NCBI GenBank assembly: GCA_020846145.1
Contig: JADLEL010000111.1
Location: 1 to 64,000, forward strand
Direction: 5' to 3'
Length of the DNA: 64,000 nucleotides
Source of the DNA: Pirellulales bacterium
Lineage (GTDB): Bacteria > Planctomycetota > Planctomycetia > Pirellulales > Thermoguttaceae
This document shows, one piece after another, positions 18,760 to 26,682 of this stretch; position 1 is the first letter of the stretch, and each line of letters begins with the position of its first letter. Below the pieces are notes generated by a model that saw nothing but the letters and a program-made list of their open reading frames with translations, made no database searches and was not told the DNA's origin. Made by a program: the position numbers and the translations under genes.

Positions 18760-19405
18760 GGGATACTACATTCGCTGCTACTCGTTCCCCGGCAGAGCGC
18801 GGGAACGAGTCAATCTTGGCGATATCTTACTCGACTCTTCCGAAAAACGCTAGCAGCCCGTTGAAAAAGTGGAATTTCTTCCCAAGTTGGGATGGCAGTT
18901 GTACTGCCATCCCTAATTTTGCGGCATTTTTTGGGGTGGTAGTGCAACTGCCACCCCAACATCGGACTTTTTCAACGGTCTGTTAGGCCGCCAGTTCGGC
19001 TTTCGCCCGCCAGGCGCGGCTGCAAACCAGCGGCCAAATCAATCCGCCGGCATCTTCGGCGGCGCGTTTGAAGAATCGTTGGCGCTTGCCATCAATCCGC
19101 CTTCGAGTATCCCGAAGAAAATGCAGGGGAAACATATTGCCATTGCGGAAAATCCCTGAGCGGCCGTTCGCGGTGGGTGAACACCGCGAACGGCGCCCAG
19201 ACAAAGACTCCACCGCGAAGCACTTGCCGAGGCGGTTGACCCAGAAACCGCATTCGGCAAGTTATTGCTCCGACCCCAAGGAGGGAAGGGTAGCGCCGGA
19301 TTCCCGCAAACCCGGCGCAAACGGCGGAATCAATCGTTGGTTGGTCTTGGGTCTTAGGTCTTAGCTAAAAACCAAGACCCAAGACCTAAGACCAAAAGCC
19401 TCTTC
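18760..19405. repeat. repeat-rich intergenic region with a 135-bp inverted-repeat element (18851-18985)
   Basis: The element is bounded by TAGCAGCCCGTTGAAAAAGT (18851-18870) and its inverse at 18966-18985 (18 of 20 positions). Inside lie two hairpins built on GGGATGGCAGT/ACTGCCATCCC and GGGGTGGTAGT/ACTGCCACCCC. Next to it a CTCGTTCCC...GGGAACGAG hairpin lies at about 18782-18811. Downstream at about 19344-19391, GGTCTTGGGTCTT and its inverse AAGACCCAAGACC form a hairpin behind the murF stop. 18986-19340 has only weak short ORFs on the minus strand and no recognisable gene. Confidence 0.75.
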
Positions 19406-20821
19406 TTATGCGCTTTTTCTCACTGGATACTGCTGCAACGCCTCGACGACGCGCTCCATGGCCATCAGCCGGGAGCCTTTGACGAGCACCACGTCGCCGG
19501 GCAATATGGCTTGCCCCAAATAGGGCAGGGCTTCCTCGACATCCTTGCAGGCGATGGCCCGCGCGGGGAACATGCCGGCCGCCTTCGCGCCGCCGACCAC
19601 CTGCCGCGCGTATTCGCCGCAGGCGATGAGCATGTCGGCGTCCGCGGCTTCGACGATTTGTTTTCCCATTTCCCAGTGCAACTCGTGGGCTTCGTCGCCG
19701 AGTCCGGGCATATCGCCGCAAACGGCGATTTTTCGGCCCTGGCCGTCGAAGTCGCCGAGCAATTCGAGTGCGGCCCGCATGGCCGCGGGATTCGCGCTGT
19801 AGGCATCGTAGATGACCGTGGCGGAGCGGAGATGGAGCACTTCGCAGCGCTGGGGCAGCGGCTTGAAGTGTTCCAAGGCGTCGGCCATTTCATGCAGGTC
19901 GAAACCCATCATGCGGCCCACGGCAATCGCGGCCAAGGCGGCGGTTACGTGGTGGCGGCCCCAGACCGGAATGCGGAACGGCGTGCCCAAGGCGTGCGGC
20001 GAGTTCGCGGAAGTAACGACGCGGAACGTCAGATGCCCGTCGTGGGATTTTACGTCGCGGGCGTGGACGTCGCAACCTTCGCCGAGGCCGACCCAGTTGA
20101 CGGCCGCCTTGCAGTCTTCGGCGAGGTTCCGCAGCCAAGGATCGTCGCCCAGCACGGCCCGACCGTCCGGCGGCAGGGCGTCGAGGAGTTCGGCCTTCGA
20201 CTCGGCGATGGCTTGCCGGCTACCGAATCCGCCGAGATGCGCGTCGCCGATTTGCGTGATCACGCCGACTTTCGGCAGGCACAATTGGGCCAGCGACGCG
20301 ATTTCGCCGCGCCGGCTCGCGCCCAACCCCAAGACGGCGTAATCGTGGTTCGGCTCGATCTGCAGCATGCTTAGCGGCACGCCGACGCGATTGTTGTCGT
20401 TTCGCGGACTGACGGCTCCAGCGAGCCGCGTTTTCAGCACGGTCTGGATCATCTGCCGCGTCGTGGTCTTGCCGATGCTGCCGGTAACGGCAATCAACGT
20501 GCCGGTAAATCGGCGGCGTTTCCAGGCGGCGAAATCGACGAGCGCCCGATAGGCGTCGTCCACTTGCAGGGACCAGTGATAGGGAGGCGGATTGACCGTT
20601 CTTTCGGCGACGACGCCCGCCGCGCCGCGGCGAAAGGCGTCGCCGACGAAATTCGCGCCGTTTTGCATCGAATCCCGCAGCGCCCAGAAGACGTCGCCCG
20701 GCTCGATGCGGCGGCTATCGGCAACCACCGTGCCGATGGCGAAGTCCGCGCGGCCGATCAGCCCGCCGCCGTAGATCAGGCGGCCGGAGAGAATTCGGTT
20801 AAGTTCGTCAAGGGTGGTCAT
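19406..20821 (-). CDS. murF: UDP-N-acetylmuramoyl-tripeptide:D-alanyl-D-alanine ligase
   Basis: Predicted 471-aa cytoplasmic Mur ligase adding D-Ala-D-Ala to UDP-MurNAc-tripeptide. The N-terminal UDP-binding domain ([20 protein letters not shown]) is followed by the ATP-binding loop [14 protein letters not shown], the central-domain [13 protein letters not shown], the GASRRGEI segment and the C-terminal domain [17 protein letters not shown]. The start at 20821 ([11 protein letters not shown]) is used since the frame upstream translates GGCAGTAGGCGGTA repeats. It follows murE by 109 bases on the same strand. It supports a real peptidoglycan pathway here. Confidence 0.94.
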   Translation of the reverse strand: MTTLDELNRILSGRLIYGGGLIGRADFAIGTVVADSRRIEPGDVFWALRDSMQNGANFVGDAFRRGAAGVVAERTVNPPPYHWSLQVDDAYRALVDFAAWKRRRFTGTLIAVTGSIGKTTTRQMIQTVLKTRLAGAVSPRNDNNRVGVPLSMLQIEPNHDYAVLGLGASRRGEIASLAQLCLPKVGVITQIGDAHLGGFGSRQAIAESKAELLDALPPDGRAVLGDDPWLRNLAEDCKAAVNWVGLGEGCDVHARDVKSHDGHLTFRVVTSANSPHALGTPFRIPVWGRHHVTAALAAIAVGRMMGFDLHEMADALEHFKPLPQRCEVLHLRSATVIYDAYSANPAAMRAALELLGDFDGQGRKIAVCGDMPGLGDEAHELHWEMGKQIVEAADADMLIACGEYARQVVGGAKAAGMFPARAIACKDVEEALPYLGQAILPGDVVLVKGSRLMAMERVVEALQQYPVRKSA

Positions 20822-20930
<109 letters not shown>

Positions 20931-22406
20931 TCATCCTTCCAATTGATACAACCATCGCTTGGCGACTTCGCGGTCGTCGAAGTCGAATTGTTCGTCGCCG
21001 ATAATTTGGAATCGCTCGTGCCCCTTGCCGGCGATCAGCACGCAATCGTCGGGCCTAGCGGCGGCGAGCGCGTGTCGGATGGCTTCGCCGCGGTCGGGAA
21101 TGATTTCGGCGCGCTCGACGTTGGAAAAACCCTTCAGGATGCCGATCATGATCGACATTTGGTCTTCGCGGCGCGGATTGTCGCTGGTCACGATCGCCAG
21201 ATCGGAGTATTGTTCGGCGATTCGGCCCATTAAGGGGCGCTTCGTCCGGTCGCGCTCGCCGCCCGCCCCGAATACGCAGATCACGCGGCCCGCGGTAACC
21301 GCCCGCAGCGTTTGCAAGGCTTTTTTCAAGGCGTCGGGCGTGTGAGCGAAATCGACGAAAACGCTAAACGGCTGTCCGCATTCGATCCGCTCCAGCCGGC
21401 CCGGCACGTGCGCGGCGGCTTCGAGCGAACGCACGATTCGGGGCAATTCGAGGCCGTAGGTCAAGCCGACGGCGGCGGCGGTAAGGCAGTTGTAAATGTG
21501 GTGCGTGCCGATCATCTGCGTGCGGACCGGCAGCGTTTCGCTCCCCGCCGTGATGAGGAACGTCTGCTCGCTCGCGCATTGTTCGATGGGCGTACCCATG
21601 ATTTCGGCCGCATTTTCGATGCCGATGGTAAGCGCGGGGCCGTCGAACGATTTCAAAAAGCCCGAGGCGACCGGATCGTCGGCATTGACGACCGCGAAGC
21701 CTTCGCCGCTCAAGTGCGCAAATAGCTTTTTCTTCGTGCGGCGGTAGTTTTGAATGCTCGGAGGGGAGTCGAGATGATCGGGCGTAACGTTCGTTACGCA
21801 AGCGGCGTCGTAGGATATGCCGGCGATGCGCGATTGCGCGAGCGCATGGCGGGAGACTTCCATCACCGCGTGGGAGCAGCCGTTGCGGACCATGCGGGCG
21901 AGCAACTCGGCCAGCTTTTCCGGCGGCGGCGTGGTGTGCGTGGGATCTTCGACGTCGTCGCCGTCGAAATAGCCCAGCGTGCCGATCAATCCGGTTTTTC
22001 GTCCGGCGTGGGAAAGAATCCCTGCAATGAGGCAAGCCGTCGTCGTTTTCCCGTTGGATCCGGTAACGCCGATGACCTTCAGCAACCGGCTGGGATTGCC
22101 CGCCAGGTGCTGGCTAAGTTCGCCGTAAGCCGCGCGGGCATTGGGAACCAAGGCGGTGGGAATGCGATAATCGTCGATCGGCCGATCGCTCAGCACCCCC
22201 GCGCAGCCGCGATCGACGGCTTCGGCGACGAAATTCAAGCCGTCGAATTTCTCGCCGCGAATGGCGACGAACAAATCGCCGGGCTTCACCTTCCGTGAAT
22301 CGCACGCGCAGCCGCTCAGGCCGATGTCGCCCGCGCCTTGGATAGCGGCTTCGGGCAACATCGCGTGCAGACTCTCAAGTTGTCCCAGTTCGGGACAGGA
22401 GTGCAT
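20931..22406 (-). CDS. murE: UDP-N-acetylmuramoyl-tripeptide synthetase, probably meso-diaminopimelate-adding
   Basis: Predicted 491-aa cytoplasmic Mur ligase adding the third stem residue to UDP-MurNAc-L-Ala-D-Glu. ATP loop VTGSNGKTTTACLIA (about residue 115-130), the carbamylated-lysine region THTTPPPEKLAELLARM with the central MEVSRHALAQSR, and the C-terminal specificity loop SDNPRREDQ; the DNPR motif is the usual sign of meso-diaminopimelate use. The ATG at 22406 has AGGAGG 8 bases upstream, which decides it over the ATG at 22445. The final residues QLEG and stop come from the GGATGAAGG simple repeat. Confidence 0.95.
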   Translation of the reverse strand: MHSCPELGQLESLHAMLPEAAIQGAGDIGLSGCACDSRKVKPGDLFVAIRGEKFDGLNFVAEAVDRGCAGVLSDRPIDDYRIPTALVPNARAAYGELSQHLAGNPSRLLKVIGVTGSNGKTTTACLIAGILSHAGRKTGLIGTLGYFDGDDVEDPTHTTPPPEKLAELLARMVRNGCSHAVMEVSRHALAQSRIAGISYDAACVTNVTPDHLDSPPSIQNYRRTKKKLFAHLSGEGFAVVNADDPVASGFLKSFDGPALTIGIENAAEIMGTPIEQCASEQTFLITAGSETLPVRTQMIGTHHIYNCLTAAAVGLTYGLELPRIVRSLEAAAHVPGRLERIECGQPFSVFVDFAHTPDALKKALQTLRAVTAGRVICVFGAGGERDRTKRPLMGRIAEQYSDLAIVTSDNPRREDQMSIMIGILKGFSNVERAEIIPDRGEAIRHALAAARPDDCVLIAGKGHERFQIIGDEQFDFDDREVAKRWLYQLEG

Positions 22407-22660
22407 GGCACAGGCCTCCTTGCCTGAAATCCTCCCCTCTCCCATTGGGAGAGGGGCCGGGGGTGAGGTCGTATTGTTATCCGCTAAACGCGGCTGAATA
22501 GTTCATTCGTCGAGCAGACCTCCTGTCTTGATCGGGGGCCGGATTGTCCCGATTTTTGGGTCGGTGTCAAGGCGGAATTTTCTACGATCATTCCACAACA
22601 TATATCAATCACTTCCTTATAAACCCCCCATTGTGTATTCATTGCAAGGCGTTTTCTTGC
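22407..22660. other. intergenic region between divergent murE and toxin-antitoxin genes
   Basis: Contains a GC-rich stretch with CCCCTCTCCCATTGGGAGAGGGG (22434-22456), a short perfect hairpin in the murE leader, then AT-rich DNA leading to the promoter at 22661. No gene seen. Confidence 0.5.
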
Positions 22661-22689
22661 TTGACATCCCCCCTGGAAGTAGATATCCT
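22661..22689 (+). promoter_or_regulatory. sigma-70-type promoter for the toxin-antitoxin pair
   Basis: Perfect -35 TTGACA at 22661-22666, a 17-base spacer, and -10 TATCCT at 22684-22689. Predicted transcription start is near 22696, giving a leader of about 65 bases before the antitoxin ATG. It is the clearest consensus promoter in the window. Assignment is from sequence only. Confidence 0.65.
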
Positions 22690-22761
22690 GGCAAAATATT
22701 GAATGAATCGTCTTGAGAAATCAACTGCGGGCTGAAAAAACTGATAACATCTGGTGATATT

Positions 22762-22962
22762 ATGACCCGAGTCGAACAACTTGAGGAGGCCGTCGATTCA
22801 TTGGCGGCTGAAGAATATCGGCAGTTTCGCAACTGGTTCCTCGAGCGCGATTGGGCCGCCTGGGACCGACAAATCGAAGCCGATTCGGCATCCGGCAAAC
22901 TGGACTTTCTATTAAATGAAGCCGAGGAGGAAAAACGGCAGGGGAGGCTTCGCCCATTGTGA
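22762..22962 (+). CDS. putative antitoxin of a type II toxin-antitoxin pair
   Basis: Predicted 66-aa acidic protein, nearly all helical (MTRVEQLEEAVDSLAAEEY), with a flexible charged C-terminus ending NEAEEEKRQGRLRPL that would wrap the toxin. It overlaps the toxin gene by four bases (GTGA at 22959-22962), the usual antitoxin-first order. It lacks a clear DNA-binding fold, so autoregulation is uncertain. Named by position, size and the neighbour. Confidence 0.72.
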   Translation: MTRVEQLEEAVDSLAAEEYRQFRNWFLERDWAAWDRQIEADSASGKLDFLLNEAEEEKRQGRLRPL

Positions 22963-23210
22963 AGCATCGTACGGCAAAACGATTCTGGGATCTCTATACG
23001 GCATTGCCCGAGGAAGTCCGCCGATTGGCCGACAAGAACTTCGATCTGTTGAAGAAGGACTCAAGCCATCCCTCTTTGCACTTCAAGAAGGTTGGTAAAT
23101 TCTGGTCTGCCCGAGTAGGCCTGGGGCATCGCGCATTGGCCGTACCGGACGGCGACGATTTCGTCTGGGTGTGGATCGGGACCCACGACGAATACGACCG
23201 GTTAATCTAG
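22959..23210 (+). CDS. RelE/ParE-superfamily toxin
   Basis: Predicted 83-aa protein with the compact RelE fold pattern: helix (TAKRFWDLYTALPEEVRRLA), then strands PSLHFKKVGKFWSARVGLGHRALAV and DFVWVWIGTHDEYDRLI, ending in the His/Tyr-containing segment common to plasmid-stabilisation toxins. Starts with GTG overlapping the antitoxin stop. Family members cleave mRNA on the ribosome or poison gyrase; which applies here is not readable. Translational coupling keeps toxin below antitoxin. Confidence 0.78.
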   Translation: MKHRTAKRFWDLYTALPEEVRRLADKNFDLLKKDSSHPSLHFKKVGKFWSARVGLGHRALAVPDGDDFVWVWIGTHDEYDRLI

Positions 23211-23267
23211 TCCCTATCACCTCGTCCTCTATCTTTTTGACGGCATTATCGCTATACTTTTTGCATC

Positions 23268-23972
23268 ATGCCCTACGGAGATTTCGAAGTCGAAACGCTG
23301 GCCCGTTATCTGCACCTGACTCCCCAACAGATCGTCAAGCTGGCGGAGCGGGGGAATTTGCCGGGCCGAAAGGTCGGCGGCGAGTGGAAATTCGCCAAGC
23401 CAGACATCCACCAATGGTTCGAGCAGCGGATCGGATTTTCGGACGAAGTGGAACTGTTGCAGGTCGAGCACGTTTTGCAGCGTTCTTCGCCGGAGGAAGA
23501 CCGGGAGCACGTGCGGATATCGGAGCTGCTGCCGGTCGAGGCCATCGCCGTGCCGCTCTGTGCGCGGACGCGGAATTCGGTGATCGAGTCGATGTGCGAA
23601 TTGGCCGCGGGCACGGGCTTGCTCTGGGATCCGAAGGAGATGGCCGAGGCGGTCCGGTTGCGCGAAGACATGCACCCGACGGCGCTCGACAACGGCGTGG
23701 CGCTTTTGCATCCCCGCCGTCCGATGCCGAAAATCCTCGCCCAGCCGCTGTTGGCGCTGGGCTGCACGGTAACCGGCATTCCCTTCGGCGGAACCTCGGC
23801 GCTGACCGACGTTTTCTTTCTCATCTGTTCGACCGACGACCGCGTCCATCTCCGCGTGTTGGCCCGGCTGAGCCGCTTGCTGACCGCGCCGGGCTTTTTG
23901 AACGGATTGCATCAAGCCGCGGATGCGGCTACCGTGCATCGAATGATTGTGGAAGCGGAAGAGAAATTATGA
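23268..23972 (+). CDS. HTH/excisionase-like domain fused to PTS EIIA (PtsN-like) domain
   Basis: Predicted 234-aa soluble regulator. Residues 1-55 form a MerR/excisionase-type winged HTH (LARYLHLTPQQIVKLAERG, GRKVGGEWKFAKPDIHQWF). Residues 85-230 resemble the nitrogen-PTS IIA domain, with the phospho-acceptor histidine in DNGVALLHPR and the supporting GGTSALTDVFFLICSTDD. The combination suggests DNA-binding gated by phosphorylation, but no PTS EI or HPr genes are in the window. Similar HTH-IIA fusions occur widely in planctomycetes; targets unknown. Confidence 0.82.
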   Translation: MPYGDFEVETLARYLHLTPQQIVKLAERGNLPGRKVGGEWKFAKPDIHQWFEQRIGFSDEVELLQVEHVLQRSSPEEDREHVRISELLPVEAIAVPLCARTRNSVIESMCELAAGTGLLWDPKEMAEAVRLREDMHPTALDNGVALLHPRRPMPKILAQPLLALGCTVTGIPFGGTSALTDVFFLICSTDDRVHLRVLARLSRLLTAPGFLNGLHQAADAATVHRMIVEAEEKL

Positions 23973-24132
23973 AAGAAATTTCACCACGGAGGCACGGAGA
24001 ACACGGAGGAGAATGAGGAATGCCGAATGAAGATTGATGGATGGACAAATACGATGGGATCTAAACAAAACAAACTGAGTGGAGCGACTTTCTCCGTGTC
24101 CTCCGTGTCTCCGTGGTTCAATCACTCTTAAC
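23973..24132. repeat. inverted CACGGAGGCACGGAG repeat
   Basis: TTTCACCACGGAGGCACGGA at about 23980-24010 is mirrored by CTCCGTGTCTCCGTGG at about 24103-24118; a similar pair lies at 37262-37415. The core between is unique and non-coding. Confidence 0.75.
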
Positions 24133-24999
24133 ATGCCCGATATTTCCATTCTCTTGATCGGTGATATCTCACGTCCGGAATTTCGGGGCGTGGGGGAGTT
24201 TCTGGAATCGTTCGGGCAAGTCCATTATCGTCCCGATGCGGAAACGGCGGCCGGCGCGTTGGCATCGGGCGAAATCGTGGCGGACCTCACGGTGATCGCG
24301 CAAGCGTACCCCGGCGAATTTTCGCAGGATGCGATCGACGGGCTCCGTTCGGCCTCGCCCATCGGCCGCATCATCGCCCTGCTGGGCAGTTGGTGCGAAG
24401 GGGAGATGCGGAGCGGCCAGCCCTGGCCGACGGTCATCCGCTTGTATTGGCATCGCGGGCTACATCGAATCGGCCGGGAAATCGGGCGATTGGCCCGGGG
24501 CGATTGCCCGAGTTGGGGATTGCCTTTGACCGTCAGCGAAGAAGAGCGACTTTTGGCTCATTGCGGGACGGATTCCCAACCAAATCGCAGGACGGATTTC
24601 CAACCTGCCGCGACCGATTGGAAATCCGTCCTACCAAGCGGATTGATCGGTATTGCCGCGCGGCGCTTCGAGTCATTCGATTGGCTTTCAACGGCATGTC
24701 GGCAACGGGATTATGCGACGCTTTGGCTGCGCGGGCCGCAGTATCCGAAGGTGGAAGGGTTTGCGGCGATCTTGCTCGACGGAACCGATTTTCGCGGGGC
24801 GGAGTTCAACGCCCTGCGGCAAATCGCCGAGCGCTATCCGCGGACGCAGCTGATCGCGCTGCTGGATTTTCCGCGGATCGAAGACCGACGCCGCCTCCTC
24901 GAGGCCGGCGCCGCGGCGGTTTTTTCGAAGCCGATTAGCGCGGAAGATTTATTTCTGGAAGTGGAGAGGGGAGAGGGGAGAGGGGAGAGGGGAGAGTAA
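24133..24999 (+). CDS. response-regulator receiver-like protein with an in-frame repeat insertion
   Basis: Predicted 288-aa protein. The N-terminus MPDISILLIGDISRPEF and a C-terminal half (GFAAILLDGTDFRGAEFNAL ... AVFSKPISAEDLFLEV) look like receiver-type alpha/beta folds, the latter with a conserved Lys-Pro pair; the phospho-acceptor Asp is not certain, so it may be a pseudo-receiver. Around residues 150-175 lies TDFQPAATDWKSVL, the translation of a dispersed planctomycete inverted repeat (24594-24636) inserted without breaking the frame. The last residues ERGEGRGERGE come from a GAGAGGGGAG simple repeat. Start taken at 24133; the ATG at 24079 would translate spacer repeat. Function unknown. 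Confidence 0.6.
   Translation: MPDISILLIGDISRPEFRGVGEFLESFGQVHYRPDAETAAGALASGEIVADLTVIAQAYPGEFSQDAIDGLRSASPIGRIIALLGSWCEGEMRSGQPWPTVIRLYWHRGLHRIGREIGRLARGDCPSWGLPLTVSEEERLLAHCGTDSQPNRRTDFQPAATDWKSVLPSGLIGIAARRFESFDWLSTACRQRDYATLWLRGPQYPKVEGFAAILLDGTDFRGAEFNALRQIAERYPRTQLIALLDFPRIEDRRRLLEAGAAAVFSKPISAEDLFLEVERGEGRGERGE
24594..24636. repeat. inverted repeat inside a coding sequence
   Basis: AGGACGGATTTCCAA and TTGGAAATCCGTCCT are perfect 15-base arms separated by 13 bases within the receiver-like gene. Confidence 0.9.
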
Positions 25000-25040
25000 A
25001 ACGCATCAGAGATGACGCATTTGAATTTCCCGCGCCCCGC

Positions 25041-26042
25041 TCAACATTTTCCGAAAACCATGCGCCCCGCGCTGGTTTGCAGAACGCTGGTGACGGCGAT
25101 ATTGACGGTTTCGCCGATGCAGTCGCGGCCGTTCTCGATGACGACCATGGTGCCGTCTTCGAGGTAGCCCACGCCTTGCCCCGGCTCTTCGCCGGCCTTG
25201 ACCACGCGGACGTCGAAATGTTCGCCGGGGAGGAAGACGGGCTTCAAGGCGTTCGAGAGATCGTTGAAATTGATGACCGGCACGCCGTGCAGCTTGGCGA
25301 CCTTGTTCAAATTGTAATCGTTGGTGATCAGCTTGCCCTGCAGATGCTTGGCCAATATGACCAATTTTATATCCACGGCTTGCGCGGCGAATTCGGGCAA
25401 TTCCTGCTCGAAAATCTCCAAGTCCTCGGCGTGCGCGGTCCGCAGGCGGTTGAGGATGTCCAAACCGCGGCGGCCCCGCCCGCGGCGAAGCCGGTCGGAA
25501 CTGTCGGCGATGGCCTGCAATTCGTTGATGACGAATTTCGGGATAATCATTTTGCCGTCGAAGATGTTGGTTTCGGCCACGTCGGCGATGCGGCCGTCGA
25601 TGATCACGCTCGTATCCAGCACGCAGGGCCGCACGCCCTTGATTTCCTTGGCGAATTCCACGTAGGGAATGATGAAGCGAAAATCGCTTCGCGTTTGCAG
25701 CAGCAAACTGATGCAGGTGTAGCAGATCGCCAAGCCGACCACGAGTTGGATCGGCTTGCGAATCGCCTCGTTGCTGACGATCAGCACCAAGGCCAATCCC
25801 AGGACGTAAGTCAAAAAGAGGCCGATGATCATGCCGAAATAGACGGCGGTGATGGATTCCAAATGTTTTTTGCGGATCGCCATATCGAGGGCGATGACGC
25901 CGAAGGCGACGGCCATCACTCCCAGAAAAACCGCCCAAAACATCCATTCCGTGTTAAACAAAATGTCGCCGGAGTAGATGATGGAAAGGCCCAGGCCCGC
26001 GGCCACGAATACGAAAACGCAACGCAGAATGAGGAGTCCCAT
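25041..26042 (-). CDS. membrane-anchored PIN/TRAM domain protein (YacL-like)
   Basis: Predicted 333-aa protein. Four hydrophobic helices in the first ~130 residues are followed by a PIN nuclease domain with the acidic residues in [16 protein letters not shown] and [15 protein letters not shown], then [17 protein letters not shown], and a C-terminal TRAM-like beta domain ([29 protein letters not shown]). Characterised relatives are RNases or RNA-binding. Start placed at the ATG at 26042, since the frame above starts only with TTG at 26063. No strong Shine-Dalgarno sequence. Stands alone, convergent with the receiver-like gene. Confidence 0.88.
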   Translation of the reverse strand: MGLLILRCVFVFVAAGLGLSIIYSGDILFNTEWMFWAVFLGVMAVAFGVIALDMAIRKKHLESITAVYFGMIIGLFLTYVLGLALVLIVSNEAIRKPIQLVVGLAICYTCISLLLQTRSDFRFIIPYVEFAKEIKGVRPCVLDTSVIIDGRIADVAETNIFDGKMIIPKFVINELQAIADSSDRLRRGRGRRGLDILNRLRTAHAEDLEIFEQELPEFAAQAVDIKLVILAKHLQGKLITNDYNLNKVAKLHGVPVINFNDLSNALKPVFLPGEHFDVRVVKAGEEPGQGVGYLEDGTMVVIENGRDCIGETVNIAVTSVLQTSAGRMVFGKC

Positions 26043-26682
26043 TTTTTGCGGCACCGATATCAAGGGTCAATGAAATTGGAGGATATTCCGCAAGCGGTTT
26101 GAAATGCGGCAAAAACTTTTTCCAGGAAAAGGTTTGTCGCGCCAATGACCGTGCGGCGTATAATATGTTTCGATAATGAAATCGATAGTATAAATCACCT
26201 TCCTCCGGGGTGGAAGGGGGTGCCCCCTGACGAGCCGGAGCACGATCTCATGCTTGGAGAGCGCGTCCGGCTTAGGCGTTGCCCGACAATAAGTTGCCGG
26301 AATCGTAGTAGGCACACTCCGTGTGCCGTCCGCGAATTACGGCACACGGAGTGTGCCTACTACAATGGCTTGGCGGGCGTACGTTCTCTCCTTGAAAATC
26401 GTCGTCGGTGGATGTCCCCTGCCGAAGACGGCGGTCGTTTGCTTCGCTGGCGTCCTTCTTCAATTATTGATCCGAAAAAGTGGTAGTTGTTGCACAGCCG
26501 ATTGTCGGGGAGATAAAATCGGCATGAATCGGCGGAAAGAAGCGGAGATAAGGATATCGCGGGATGTTTTTTTTCCGAAAAAAGCATTGTCGCCGCCTCG
26601 CCGGTTGCCGCGCATCGCCCGGTGTCGGCATATTTCCGATTAGCCAAAGATTTCCGTTTATTCTCAATAATCACGAATTTCC
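26043..26682. repeat. intergenic region containing a REP-like inverted repeat (26305-26363)
   Basis: Two perfect 25-base arms at 26305-26329 and 26339-26363, built on GTAGGCACACTCCGTGTGCC, with only 9 bases between. Around it (26064-26300 and 26370-26680) only short ORFs with no protein character are present; the divergent promoters of the PIN/TRAM and phosphohexomutase genes must lie here. Confidence 0.75.

Noticed and set aside
19039-19320. 93-aa and 76-aa minus-strand ORFs between cdsA and murF
   Set aside because: No family resemblance, no ribosome-binding site, overlapping frames, and flanked by repeat elements; probably non-coding.
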